DNA from: Cognatishimia activa
GTDB taxonomy: Bacteria > Pseudomonadota > Alphaproteobacteria > Rhodobacterales > Rhodobacteraceae
Reading direction: 5' to 3'
Length of the DNA stretch: 64,000 nucleotides
Assembly (NCBI RefSeq): GCF_026016445.1
Contig: NZ_CP096147.1
Span: forward strand, 2,950,501-3,014,500
Part shown: positions 1 through 7,854 of the stretch, one piece after another
How positions within the stretch are numbered: position 1 is the stretch's first letter
How the letters are laid out: each line of letters starts with the position of its first letter
Position numbers and translations under genes: made by a program
The notes under the pieces: model-generated
What the model saw: the letters and a program-made list of their open reading frames with translations, nothing else
Told to the model about the DNA's origin: nothing
The model's database searches: none

Positions 1-326
1 AGGTTAACGGCAATCTCATGGCAGTGGCGCTGCTCAGGCGTCAGCGTGCCCAACTGCTCTGCCAACTCTTCCGGTGTCGCGGCGACACAATCGGCCAGTT
101 GCTTGCCCTCCATCCACACACACAGAATGTTTGCCGTCGCAAGCGATGTTGCGCAGCCCCAGGCCCGAAACCGGGCCTGGGTGATTGAGCCATCATCGAC
201 AGCGATAGAAATGCGGATCTGGTCACCACAGACCGGATCCTTATTCTCCAGAACGATCTGCGGATCGGCCAATTCCCCACCATGGGTCGGACTAGTGAAA
301 TTCTCTGCGATACGTGCGCTAAACAT
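1..326 (-). CDS. IscU/NifU-type Fe-S scaffold protein (partial)
   Basis: Open reading frame running off the left edge, so only the first 108 residues are visible. It matches the NifU N-terminal/IscU scaffold fold, on which Fe-S clusters are assembled from cysteine sulfur and iron before transfer to apoproteins. All three conserved cysteines are visible: PVCGD near residue 33, GCATS near residue 55, and RHCHE near residue 101. The ATG follows GGGAAG at normal spacing. It lies 15 bases downstream of the LuxE-like gene on the same strand, which suggests one transcript. The absence of iscS, iscA or other isc genes here suggests a specialised scaffold rather than the housekeeping one. The family call is strong; the job is inferred. 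Confidence 0.8.
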   Translation of the reverse strand, partial: MFSARIAENFTSPTHGGELADPQIVLENKDPVCGDQIRISIAVDDGSITQARFRAWGCATSLATANILCVWMEGKQLADCVAATPEELAEQLGTLTPEQRHCHEIAVN

Positions 327-341
327 GTTTGCTTCCCTCTC

Positions 342-1484
342 TCAGGCGTCCTGAGCGTCCATCTTCTTTTCAAGGTTGACGGCACAGCAACCGAACTCAG
401 TGGAGACAGGCGCGCGCATGATGTACTTGATCCGCTGGCCAGATCGAGTATCGCCGTCACGCTTAGGTTCTTGCGTGACGATGTCTTCGGTCAGAAGAAA
501 ACCGGGCACTGTGAAGTTCGTAGGGTCATAGATCGCGAGTTGTCCGGGTTTGCCCAACGGCATTTCGCGCGAAAGGTCGTTCTGATCGCGGACTGAAATG
601 CGCGCGGTGGGTGACACGTGCTTGACGCCATGTTCGTCCTCGATGGCAACGATGTTGGATTCCACTAGTGCATAAATGTCCCGGACGTTTTGCGTTGGTA
701 CACCCAGCCATTCCTCGCATTCCTGGTTGAATTCCACCCGCGAGATCATCGCGCCACTGAACCGCTTCCAGCCCCCAAGGGTGATGATCAGGCTACCTGG
801 GTCAAGTTTAAGCTTGGTATTCGTAGCCTTGAGAAACGATATAAAGCGATGGATCAGGAACGGTGGCCCAATGATATGTCGCGTAAAGGTATCCCACTCT
901 TTAAGCTGGGCCACCGCATCCTCAGGAATCATCTGTTCATTCCGAACCATAAAGCGATGTGTGTCCAGAAGACCGGCGAGCATGTTGAGCGCTTTAATCA
1001 TGCCCATCTCAGGGATTTCCTCGGTCGATGGACACAGGTACAGTCCAGCTCCCTTTGAGATTCCGAGAAACTCACGGTACATGCCGTAAACCGACTGTAC
1101 ACCGCCATCGACTGTCGTCGTGCAACGGCGCGCAACAGAAGGCACTCCGGATGTACCAGTAGAACGCATCTCGTGCTCTACTTCAGTGAGGCCAACTGAC
1201 AACAACCGGTGGCTGTCCTGACCTTTGTAGGCTGAAACCGGGATAAGCGGGATTTTTGCCAGGTCGGCTTCGGTGAGCAACGCATCTGGCGTCAAATCGG
1301 CACATACCGCTAGATCGCGATAGAAAGCATTATTTTCGAAATGATAGGCGTAGCTGCGCTTGATCATCTCGAATTGAAAGGTTGCAAGATCTTCATCAGA
1401 GAGTGCGAAAAGCTGAGAAACCGCACCATTGGCGAGCCGGATTAGATCAGTGTTATTGGTCAGTTTGTTAACGATTTCGTTCAC
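342..1484 (-). CDS. LuxE-like acyl-protein synthetase / adenylate-forming enzyme
   Basis: About 380 residues, the usual LuxE family length (PF04443). LuxE proteins activate a carboxylic acid with ATP and in luminous bacteria pass the acyl group to the LuxC reductase. The phosphate-binding signature RSTGTSGVPS is near residue 107, and ITLGGWKRF and VRDIYALVE are further family-like blocks. GTG at 1484 is preferred because GAGG lies nine bases upstream; an in-frame TTG at 1499 has no ribosome site. No luxA, B, C or D is visible, so bioluminescence is unlikely. The next gene is an Fe-S scaffold 15 bases downstream. The substrate is unknown; related enzymes serve in lipid, polysaccharide or natural-product activation. 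Confidence 0.75.
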   Translation of the reverse strand: MNEIVNKLTNNTDLIRLANGAVSQLFALSDEDLATFQFEMIKRSYAYHFENNAFYRDLAVCADLTPDALLTEADLAKIPLIPVSAYKGQDSHRLLSVGLTEVEHEMRSTGTSGVPSVARRCTTTVDGGVQSVYGMYREFLGISKGAGLYLCPSTEEIPEMGMIKALNMLAGLLDTHRFMVRNEQMIPEDAVAQLKEWDTFTRHIIGPPFLIHRFISFLKATNTKLKLDPGSLIITLGGWKRFSGAMISRVEFNQECEEWLGVPTQNVRDIYALVESNIVAIEDEHGVKHVSPTARISVRDQNDLSREMPLGKPGQLAIYDPTNFTVPGFLLTEDIVTQEPKRDGDTRSGQRIKYIMRAPVSTEFGCCAVNLEKKMDAQDA

Positions 1485-1775
1485 TTTATAGATCCTCAAA
1501 ACAATAGGTTCTTTGCCGGAGGGGCATGGAATTCGATGTGAGGTCGATAACGCGATGTTGCGGCGCCGCGCACTAAACGCCAGTTGGTGACAACCGAATG
1601 TTTAACTAAGGTTTAGGAAGAGATTAGCGCCAGCTCATTTTGAAAATGTCCCCTTCGCAAGGGCACACGAAATTTCAGTTTTGAGCGTTAGAGCCAGCAG
1701 GAGCAGCGCTTTTGAAAACAGAGCCAAAACATAGACTATTAGCTTCGCAACGACGTTGAACCGGTACAATTCGGC

Positions 1776-2018
1776 TCAGGCTCGAAGATGGATGCCTGCG
1801 CTCATGTAGGAGTTAAAATTTAGTGGAAACTTGATGTGTCTTAAATCGAAAGGCTCAAACGCTGCAGGGTTTTCAGCTTGCCACGAACGAATTGGCTCCA
1901 ATGAGGATAGCCTCAACCGGTAGCGCAAGTTAGGTGTTTGAGCAAATTCCTTAGGGAGTGTTTCAACCAGTTTCACAACCAAGCCGTCCACTGACGTGCA
2001 GTGAACGATTTTGATCAT
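1776..2018 (-). CDS. hypothetical short ORF, possibly a radical-SAM remnant
   Basis: An 80-residue frame directly downstream of the LuxR-type gene on the same strand. The middle segment RLRLSSLEP and the later RHIKFPL weakly resemble blocks of MiaB/MtaB methylthiotransferases (RxRLSSxEP and RHxHLPLQSG), but the second block has lost its key residues and no CxxxCxxC cluster is present. It may be a decayed fragment or a chance frame. The 290 bases between it and the LuxE-like gene hold no gene I can support. Confidence 0.22.
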   Translation of the reverse strand: MIKIVHCTSVDGLVVKLVETLPKEFAQTPNLRYRLRLSSLEPIRSWQAENPAAFEPFDLRHIKFPLNFNSYMSAGIHLRA

Positions 2019-2035
2019 AACTTCAATCAGCAAGA

Positions 2036-2653
2036 TCAGATAGGTTGCTTGATCAATTTACGTATTACGCTCTGATCTTGATGCGTCGTCGATTTTTCAT
2101 TCTCTGATAGGCTACCCAACTCGATAAAGCTTTCCAGACAAGTTGCCAGAAGCTCTGTCCGAGACGATACATTGGCCTTTCGAAAAATCGCGTTGAGATG
2201 CGCTTTGATAGTGCCCTCACGCGAGTTCCGGTACTCGGCAATTTCGCTGATTTTCAACCCCTTAAGTGACAATAGGGCGACGTCCCGTTCGGAAGATGTT
2301 AGACTCCAAGTTTCGAATTGCCAGTTGATATGACCGCGCAAAACATGCGCGATCTCCAAATTTTTTTGGCGACTTTTCTCAAGTTTTTTAGAAACACTGC
2401 CAATGTTTCGCTTCAATGGCGACACCCACATGTACAAAATGACAGCGATCATTGAAACGCTGATAAAATGGTTGAACGCGTTGACCCAATAGTGGGGATC
2501 GTTGGGGTCAAGCGGTGCGCGGGCTAACCACGAGAACAGGACACATCCTGCGATTTGGATAAAAGCAAAAAAGGACAAAACCACAAACTCAGGGCGATTG
2601 CGTGCTTCGGATGCCATCGAGCTGATCAACTTAGAAAATCTGGATATAATCAT
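2036..2653 (-). CDS. membrane-anchored LuxR-type transcriptional regulator
   Basis: About 205 residues. The N-terminal half has two hydrophobic segments (around residues 22-43, FAFIQIAGCVLF, and 63-83, ISVSMIAVILYMW), then a polar linker. A GerE/LuxR helix-turn-helix follows (around residues 115-170), with LTSSERDVALL, LKISEIAEY, GTIKAHLNAIFRKA and SSRTELL. It has no receiver, PAS or autoinducer domain, so the membrane part probably senses an envelope signal directly. ATG at 2653 is used; a TTG six codons upstream is an alternative and neither has a clear ribosome site. Its targets are unknown; the nearest candidate is the LuxE-like/IscU-like pair transcribed in the same direction. Confidence 0.75.
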   Translation of the reverse strand: MIISRFSKLISSMASEARNRPEFVVLSFFAFIQIAGCVLFSWLARAPLDPNDPHYWVNAFNHFISVSMIAVILYMWVSPLKRNIGSVSKKLEKSRQKNLEIAHVLRGHINWQFETWSLTSSERDVALLSLKGLKISEIAEYRNSREGTIKAHLNAIFRKANVSSRTELLATCLESFIELGSLSENEKSTTHQDQSVIRKLIKQPI

Positions 2654-2839
2654 AAATTGCCATTCAATCAAAGCGGTTCGCGAAAGTTCTCAGAACACGT
2701 ATTGCGAGAATTACACTTTGACAAGTGGTCCCAAGCCCACAGAAGACCTTTAGTCACCGGTCCAGCGGTATCTTGCCTAGCAGAGGTACAATTGCTGTGC
2801 TTTACGGCAGGCAGGATCTGATCGTGTAGCTCCTGTCCA

Positions 2840-3592
2840 TTAATCGTGTTGATGGTTCGGCAATTGCATCCCGGGCAGACGCGATACTCTACCCTTGCGG
2901 ATGGCGCGTACCCGTGCATTCATCCAACGCCTAATCACATGACGATAGAGCAGGTCGCGCACAAAACCAAGCTTTTGATGGTGCCTGCGATAGAATTCAT
3001 CTGGTGACTCGAAAGTTCCAAGATCACGGGTGATGCCGCTATTCTGAATGTATGTATCACCGCCGGTCCACTCGACTAACGGATCGGTCAAGCACTCCGT
3101 TCCAGCCCCATACCCGCATAGACTCTGTGCCCCGTCGAACTCCCGCTGCAGCGTCCGTAAGAACGCAGAATCTAGAATGAAACCCTCGAGGTTGACCCAG
3201 CCGTTTTCTGTTTTAACTTCGACCCACGAGTGAAGAATTTCCGCCGGGGCCAGCGGATAAATCAGTTCCGGAACGACGCCGCGCTGCAACGCCTTGTGGA
3301 TTGTAAAACCGTGCAACCGGCAAGGAATGCCTAGGCCACGCAGCAACGCCATGAAAAGTATGCCTTTGGTGTTGCACTGGCCGTAGCCATCAGAAAGTAC
3401 TTCCGAAGCGCGTAATTCGTCGGCGCGATTGTAGCCAAATGCGATCTCCTCGCGAACGAAATCATAGGTCGCTCCGATTTGTTCGTGCTGAGACAGATTG
3501 GCCCAGCCCCTTTCATCAATTAACTGCGCGATGGAAGCCGCACCAAAATCCAGGATTGGGGTTGCCGTCAGCAAGGGATCTTCATATGCCAC
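2840..3592 (-). CDS. transglutaminase-like cysteine protein
   Basis: 250 residues with a transglutaminase core. The catalytic cysteine is in GYGQCNTKG (about residue 73), the histidine in HSWVEV (about 122), and the aspartate is probably in the segment just after it. There is no export signal. Bacterial members act as cysteine proteases or peptide-modifying enzymes; the substrate here is unknown. The start is GTG, chosen because GAGGAG sits seven bases upstream. A MerR-type promoter lies 30-60 bases upstream, reading into this gene, and the MerR gene itself is immediately behind on the same strand. This makes it a likely member of a metal-induced regulon, an uncommon setting for this family. 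The 168 bases beyond its 3' end hold no supported gene. Confidence 0.75.
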   Translation of the reverse strand: MAYEDPLLTATPILDFGAASIAQLIDERGWANLSQHEQIGATYDFVREEIAFGYNRADELRASEVLSDGYGQCNTKGILFMALLRGLGIPCRLHGFTIHKALQRGVVPELIYPLAPAEILHSWVEVKTENGWVNLEGFILDSAFLRTLQREFDGAQSLCGYGAGTECLTDPLVEWTGGDTYIQNSGITRDLGTFESPDEFYRRHHQKLGFVRDLLYRHVIRRWMNARVRAIRKGRVSRLPGMQLPNHQHD

Positions 3593-3621
3593 AATGGGTC
3601 TCCTCGAATCTTTCGAGGATA

Positions 3622-3652
3622 TAGATAATTGCTACAGTCACTGTAGGTTCAA
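3622..3652 (-). promoter_or_regulatory. MerR-type promoter of the transglutaminase-like gene
   Basis: On the minus strand: -35 TTGAAC (3652-3647), a 19-base spacer (3646-3628) holding the dyad CCTACAG-TGA-CTGTAG, and -10 TATCTA (3627-3622). The overlong 19-base spacer with a dyad between the boxes is the hallmark of promoters that MerR proteins activate by DNA distortion. The same layout and a closely similar dyad recur upstream of the Sco1 gene and the cation efflux gene. Confidence 0.75.
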
Positions 3653-3683
3653 GTAAGAATATCAAAAAGTTGTCTGCGCCTAA

Positions 3684-4112
3684 TCAGACGCCTATCTGAT
3701 CATGCTCGGTCAGACACTCTGAATGGTCTCTAAGCACCTCAAGAACACGGCATTGCGCGGCGTTTCCGCCGCTGCATTCTTTGACCATACGCTTCAATTC
3801 CGCGCGCAACGCTTTCAAGCGCTCCATCCTCTGCTCAACGAGCTTCAATTGTCGGCGTGCGATTTCATCGGCTTCGTGACAGGGCCGGTCCGGAGCGTCG
3901 GACAAATCAAGCAACTCCCGGATCGCGTCGAGCGGAAATCCCAACTGTCTGCTGTGCCGAATGAACGCGAGGCGATCGAGTTCAGCGTCACCATAGCGCC
4001 GTTGACCGCCTTCGGTCCGACCAGGTTCGGGCATTAGGCCGATCTGCTCATAGTAACGGATCGTCTGAACCTTGGTGCCAGTTCTTTTTGCGAGCGTACC
4101 AATTGTGAGCAT
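3684..4112 (-). CDS. MerR-family metal-responsive regulator
   Basis: 142 residues, normal for the family: winged helix-turn-helix (residues 1-70, VQTIRYYEQIGLMPEP), dimerisation helix and a C-terminal metal loop. Cysteines are at 78, 113 and 121, plus 133. The C78-C113 spacing of 35 equals that of MerR and ZntR, and cysteine rather than serine at 78 points to a divalent ion (Zn, Cd, Pb, Hg or Co) rather than Cu(I). It sits between two MerR-type promoters whose dyads resemble each other, one reading left into the transglutaminase-like gene and one right into the Sco1 cluster. A third similar site precedes the cation efflux gene. It probably controls all three; the ion is not determined. Confidence 0.85.
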   Translation of the reverse strand: MLTIGTLAKRTGTKVQTIRYYEQIGLMPEPGRTEGGQRRYGDAELDRLAFIRHSRQLGFPLDAIRELLDLSDAPDRPCHEADEIARRQLKLVEQRMERLKALRAELKRMVKECSGGNAAQCRVLEVLRDHSECLTEHDQIGV

Positions 4113-4217
4113 TTCGAAACCCCGTTAATCCTCAAGTGAATGTAGGTTTGCATGACCAGCGGCGCAACCGCGGAACTCATGCATTGGCGATCACTCGCAG
4201 GTGCGGCAGAAAACTGC

Positions 4218-4248
4218 TTGAACCTACAGCAGCTAGAGGGTGTAACCC
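4218..4248 (+). promoter_or_regulatory. MerR-type promoter of the Sco1/Dsb/PCuAC cluster
   Basis: -35 TTGAAC (4218-4223), 19-base spacer containing CCTACAG-CAG-CTAGAGG, and -10 TAACCC (4243-4248). It lies 35 bases upstream of the Sco1 start. The geometry matches the promoters at 3622 and 7157, and the regulator is probably the MerR protein encoded just to the left. Confidence 0.65.
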
Positions 4249-4282
4249 AACACAAAATAATTTATCAAACAGGCGGAACGAC

Positions 4283-4882
4283 ATGCGTCTTTCAGTTATT
4301 CAGAAAGTATTGTGGGGTCTGGCAGGCATAGCGCTGCTTGCATTTGCAGCATTCCAGTTCGCTGGTAACCGGGTCGACACTGACGCGGATATGTCTGATC
4401 CTGCGTTTCGCGCCGCGTTCGAACTGACAAATCACCACGGAATGACGCAAACCGAGCGCGACTTTGCTGGGCAGTGGATGCTCGTCTTCTTTGGCTTTGC
4501 AAACTGCCCGGATGTCTGCCCAACGACCCTCGCGGAAGTTGCCGCTGTTATGGCAGACTTGGGCACTGATGTAGAAAACGTGCAACCGATCTTCATCTCG
4601 ATTGATCCTGAACGCGACACGCCCGCTGCGCTGGCCGAGTATGTGCCGTTGTTCGATGCAGGCATCATCGGCCTGACGGGCACGCCGGAGCAAATCGCAG
4701 CGACATCCGAAACATTTCCGATATTCTTTGAGCGGATCGAAGAGGCCTCCGCGCCAGATGGTTACACAATGGGCCATACATCGCATCTGTTCCTTTTCGA
4801 CCCCGATGCCGGCTTCGCGGAGTCCTGGGCTTACGGCACCCCCGCCGAGGAGATCCTCGCCGACCTAAGAGAGAGGCTCTGA
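4283..4882 (+). CDS. Sco1/SenC-type copper chaperone
   Basis: 199 residues with an N-terminal membrane anchor (residues 7-27) and a periplasmic thioredoxin-like domain. The copper ligands are in CPDVC (C75 and C79) and a histidine in YTMGHTSH (165/168). Sco proteins deliver Cu to the CuA site of cytochrome oxidase or act as thiol reductases. ATG at 4283 follows AGGCGGA; longer in-frame starts extend into the promoter. It is the first gene of a tightly packed run with dsbB, a dsbA-like gene, PCuAC and a second Sco1, overlapping dsbB by one base. It is probably metal-inducible through the MerR-type promoter just upstream. Confidence 0.9.
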   Translation: MRLSVIQKVLWGLAGIALLAFAAFQFAGNRVDTDADMSDPAFRAAFELTNHHGMTQTERDFAGQWMLVFFGFANCPDVCPTTLAEVAAVMADLGTDVENVQPIFISIDPERDTPAALAEYVPLFDAGIIGLTGTPEQIAATSETFPIFFERIEEASAPDGYTMGHTSHLFLFDPDAGFAESWAYGTPAEEILADLRERL

Positions 4883-5310
4883 TGGAGATGCCCCGCTTAT
4901 ACGGAGAAACGGCCCTCGGGCTGGCGTGGGTGATTGCTCTGCTCGCTTCACTTGCTGTTCTGTTCATTGGCGAGGTGCTGGGGCAGACACCTTGCTTGCT
5001 TTGTTGGTTCCAACGGGCCTTCATGTTTCCATTGGCCATCGTCCTGGGGCTTGGCCTTTGGTGGCGCGATGATCGCGTGGGCCGGTACGGGGTCGCTCTT
5101 GCCATTGGAGGTGCAGCCGTCGCGCTTTGGCATCTGGGGCTATATGTCGGTGTCATCCCGGAGCGGATTCAACCCTGTACCGCAGCAGGACCCTCCTGCA
5201 CTGACGACAACCAATTGGTGTTTGGCGTCCCAATCCCGCTGATGGCGCTTGCTGCTTTTGGAGCAATCGCGGCGCTGTCCGCCCTTTCGCTAAAGGAAAA
5301 ACACTCATGA
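4882..5310 (+). CDS. DsbB/BdbC-type disulfide oxidoreductase
   Basis: 142 residues with four membrane segments, the DsbB layout. The first redox pair is in QTPCLLCWFQR (C38 and C41); the second is in the loop at about residues 99-107 (QPCTAAGPSC). DsbB reoxidises a DsbA-type partner and passes electrons to quinone. The partner is the next gene, which overlaps by four bases. Together with the Sco1 genes and PCuAC this looks like a dedicated system for the redox state of copper-binding thiols in the periplasm. Confidence 0.88.
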   Translation: MEMPRLYGETALGLAWVIALLASLAVLFIGEVLGQTPCLLCWFQRAFMFPLAIVLGLGLWWRDDRVGRYGVALAIGGAAVALWHLGLYVGVIPERIQPCTAAGPSCTDDNQLVFGVPIPLMALAAFGAIAALSALSLKEKHS

Positions 5311-5966
5311 ATCGTCGTGGATTTATCCTCTCTGTCGCAGCCCTTGGTGTCGCCGGTTTCGGCGGTGCGACCTGGTTTGTAAACCGATCAGCCCCTGTAT
5401 CCGAGACAGAAACCGTCGCCCCGGAATTGGCAGAAGCTCTTATCCGGCCGTACTCGCCCATTCTTGGTCCCGATGACGCGCCTGTCACCATCGTCGAGTT
5501 CTTCGACCCAGCCTGCGAGGCCTGCCGCGCGTTTCATCCGATCGTAAAGGACATCATAGCTGAGCATAGCGAAGCCGTGCGCGTCGTTATCCGCTACACC
5601 CCGTTTCACGGTGAGGGCTCTGAAGTTGCCATCCGCGTTCTTGAAGCCGCGCGCATGCAAGGTGTCTTTGAACCTGTTTTGGAAGCCTTGCTGCGCGATC
5701 AACCGCAATGGGCTTCCCATAGCGGCATGCGGCCGGAGTTGCTGATCGGGATTGCCGCATCTGCAGGACTGGATCCCGACGCCGCTCAGGCGCAACTTCT
5801 CGCGCCACAGACGACCGGCGTTCTCAACCAAGATCGAGCAGATTTACAGACAGTCGGTGTTCGCCAAACACCGACCTTTTTTGTCAATGGCATGCCGCTG
5901 GATCCATTTGGCGAAGCGGAGTTGCGCCGCTTGGTGGCGGCAGAAGTTGCTGCGGCTAACAGTTAA
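5307..5966 (+). CDS. DsbA-family periplasmic thiol oxidoreductase
   Basis: 219 residues. An arginine-rich start and hydrophobic helix (MNRRGFILSVAALGV) form an anchor or Tat-like signal. A DsbA/thioredoxin domain follows with active site CEAC (C70 and C73) and the cis-proline region VRQTPTFFVNG near residue 190. It overlaps the dsbB-like gene, its probable oxidant. The Sco1 and PCuAC neighbours suggest substrates among copper chaperones or cytochromes, but this is inference. A second DsbA-family protein is encoded at 27171. Confidence 0.88.
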   Translation: MNRRGFILSVAALGVAGFGGATWFVNRSAPVSETETVAPELAEALIRPYSPILGPDDAPVTIVEFFDPACEACRAFHPIVKDIIAEHSEAVRVVIRYTPFHGEGSEVAIRVLEAARMQGVFEPVLEALLRDQPQWASHSGMRPELLIGIAASAGLDPDAAQAQLLAPQTTGVLNQDRADLQTVGVRQTPTFFVNGMPLDPFGEAELRRLVAAEVAAANS

Positions 5967-5991
5967 CGAATGAGAAAAGAGAGAAGTCGAA

Positions 5992-6456
5992 ATGCAGAAA
6001 ATATTCCATGGCTTGGTTGCCATAATCTTGTTTGCATCTAGTGCAACAACCTCCGCTATCGCTGGTTCAGAGGACGTAGTTGTCGAAGACACTTGGGCGC
6101 GGGCGTCAGTAGGTGTTAGCCGCCCAGGGGCGGCATACATGACAATCCGCAATACAGGCAACGAGTCTGTGGCACTGACCGGCATCCGCACAGATTTGGC
6201 GATGATGCCTGACATTCACCAGACATCTACAAATGCCGAAGGCGTCAGTTCAATGGCACCCGCAGGCGAGATCGAAATTGCGCCGGGTGAATCTGTGTCG
6301 CTGGAGCCAGGCGGGCTGCACGCCATGCTGATGCACTTGCAGCGACCGATGGCCGAAGGAGAAAGCTTCTCTTTGACGCTCGACTTCTCGGATGGCGGTG
6401 AGATCGCCGTCGAAGTTCCAATCCTAGATATTGCCGCGCGCGGTCCAGAGGGCTGA
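5992..6456 (+). CDS. PCu(A)C-type periplasmic copper chaperone
   Basis: 154 residues with a cleavable signal peptide ending near AIAG. The Cu(I)-binding pattern of the PCu(A)C family is visible: a histidine in MMPDIHQ, a methionine about ten residues later (SSMAP), and LEPGGLHAMLMHL supplying the second His/Met pair. The family carries Cu(I) to cytochrome oxidase, often together with Sco1. GAGAGAAG gives a ribosome site. The stop codon overlaps the start of the second Sco1 gene (ATGA), showing translational coupling. Confidence 0.92.
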   Translation: MQKIFHGLVAIILFASSATTSAIAGSEDVVVEDTWARASVGVSRPGAAYMTIRNTGNESVALTGIRTDLAMMPDIHQTSTNAEGVSSMAPAGEIEIAPGESVSLEPGGLHAMLMHLQRPMAEGESFSLTLDFSDGGEIAVEVPILDIAARGPEG

Positions 6457-7061
6457 TGAACCGACGGACGGCCCTCAAATATTCCTTCACAGGTATCGCG
6501 GCGATTGCCCTGACACTTGTTATCGGGTGGTGGCAGGTCGATGGCCCCGGCGCGCCCGAACTAGCGCAGTTGCGACCGGTCGACCTATCCGAAATGGAAT
6601 TCCGCCTCTCCGATCACGAGGGAGACGAGGTTGGACCCGATACCCTGATCGGTCGCCCGACGATGGTCTTCTTCGGCTTCACCTACTGCCCAGACGTTTG
6701 TCCGACGACACTGTCGGACATCTCCGGCTGGCTTGATGACCTAGGCGAAGAGGCGGAAGGAATGAACGTAGTGTTCATCACCGTCGATCCAGAGCGGGAT
6801 ACTGTCGAGGCAATGGCTAAATATGTCGGCTATTTCCATCCTTCAATACGTGGTTGGACCGGCCCAGAAGAGGAAATCGCGCGCGCGACACGGGGCTTCC
6901 GCGCACGCTATGAGCGGGTGCCGACCGACAGCGGCGACTACACGATGAACCACACCTCTAGTGTCTTCCTGTTCGACGCCTCAGGTTGCTTCACAAGCGT
7001 AATCGACTATCACGAGCCGAGAGAATTCGCGGTGCCGAAAATCCAGCTTGCATTGGATTAA
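6456..7061 (+). CDS. second Sco1/SenC-type copper chaperone
   Basis: 201 residues, anchored by a helix at about residues 10-27. The copper site is CPDVC (C78 and C82) with a histidine in YTMNHTS near residue 166. It differs clearly from the first Sco1 of the cluster, so it is not a recent duplicate. Two Sco paralogues flanking DsbB, DsbA and PCuAC suggests that one delivers copper and the other reduces the target, as described for paired Sco and PCuAC in other proteobacteria; the split here is inference. About 95 untranslated bases follow before the next MerR-type promoter. Confidence 0.9.
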   Translation: MNRRTALKYSFTGIAAIALTLVIGWWQVDGPGAPELAQLRPVDLSEMEFRLSDHEGDEVGPDTLIGRPTMVFFGFTYCPDVCPTTLSDISGWLDDLGEEAEGMNVVFITVDPERDTVEAMAKYVGYFHPSIRGWTGPEEEIARATRGFRARYERVPTDSGDYTMNHTSSVFLFDASGCFTSVIDYHEPREFAVPKIQLALD

Positions 7062-7156
7062 GCAGCTTCTTGGAGAGCTCAAGGCTCTTCTTTTCAGGGC
7101 GAAATAATGTGAATTTGACAGATTTCGAACGTGTTCGAGGCGTATAAAAAAATCCC

Positions 7157-7187
7157 TTGAACCTCTAGTGACTAGAGGTATTAGACT
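7157..7187 (+). promoter_or_regulatory. MerR-type promoter of the cation efflux gene
   Basis: -35 TTGAAC (7157-7162), 19-base spacer with the near-perfect dyad CCTCTAG-TGA-CTAGAGG, and -10 TAGACT (7182-7187). It is the cleanest of the MerR-type promoters in this window and lies 32 bases upstream of the cation transporter ATG. Confidence 0.82.
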
Positions 7188-7218
7188 TGGTGTGACTTTG
7201 ATTCAAAAGGGCTTTCCA

Positions 7219-7854
7219 ATGTCAGGATGTTGTGGGCATGACGCCAAGTTCGACGGCGTATCAGATGATTACAAGCGGCGATTGTGGATCGTCATCGTGC
7301 TGAATGCGATAATGTTCGCAGTCGAGATGACCGCCGGTCACTACGCAAAGTCACAGGCGCTTCAGGCTGATGCACTGGACTTTCTGGGAGACGCACTGAC
7401 CTACGGCATCTCGCTTGCAGTGATCGGAGCTTCAATCCATGCGCGGACGAATGCTGCTTTGGCCAAAGGGGTGAGCCTGCTCTTGATGGGTCTTTGGGTG
7501 TTCGGATCGACAGTGTACCGCATCTTCTATGTCGGCGTTCCAGAAGCAGAGATAATGGGAGTCGTTGGCTTCTTTGCTCTTATGACCAATCTCGCAAGTG
7601 TTCTCCTGCTCGCCCGCTACAAGGACGGCGATGCCAATGTGCGCTCTGTCTGGCTCTGTTCCCGTAATGACGCGATCGGAAACGTCGCAGTGATGTTCGC
7701 GGCTCTGGGGGTCTGGGGCACGGCAACGGGTTGGCCTGATCTTATCGTTGCCGCAATAATGGCGAGCTTGTTCCTTTCTTCTGCATTTCAGATCGTCCGA
7801 CAAGCGTTGGCAGAGCGGAAAGAAGCTTCGGCTCACACGCATGCCGAAGCGTGA
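7219..7854 (+). CDS. cation diffusion facilitator (CDF) family metal transporter
   Basis: 211 residues and about six membrane helices. The N-terminus carries CCGHD, a likely metal-binding tail. The CDF metal site is visible as DALDFLGDALTYG in the second helix (ALxADAxDFLGDA type) and NDAIGNVAVMFAA in the fifth; the C-terminus is His-containing (AHTHAEA). The cytoplasmic domain typical of larger CDFs is missing, as in the short forms found beside MerR genes. It should export a divalent ion to the periplasm using the proton gradient. A MerR-type promoter lies directly upstream. ATG at 7219 was chosen because the longer frame overlaps the promoter. Confidence 0.88.
   Translation: MSGCCGHDAKFDGVSDDYKRRLWIVIVLNAIMFAVEMTAGHYAKSQALQADALDFLGDALTYGISLAVIGASIHARTNAALAKGVSLLLMGLWVFGSTVYRIFYVGVPEAEIMGVVGFFALMTNLASVLLLARYKDGDANVRSVWLCSRNDAIGNVAVMFAALGVWGTATGWPDLIVAAIMASLFLSSAFQIVRQALAERKEASAHTHAEA

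Noticed and set aside
9..460. Frames opposite to the IscU-like and LuxE-like genes
   Set aside because: They are shadows; the minus frame has the IscU cysteines and LuxE motifs.
342..1484. Bioluminescence genes
   Set aside because: A LuxE-like protein alone is not enough; no luciferase or LuxC/LuxD genes are seen.
2668..2919. 83-residue minus-strand frame with CPGC
   Set aside because: It overlaps the end of the transglutaminase-like gene in another frame and has no domain; the cysteines arise from the real gene's reverse reading.
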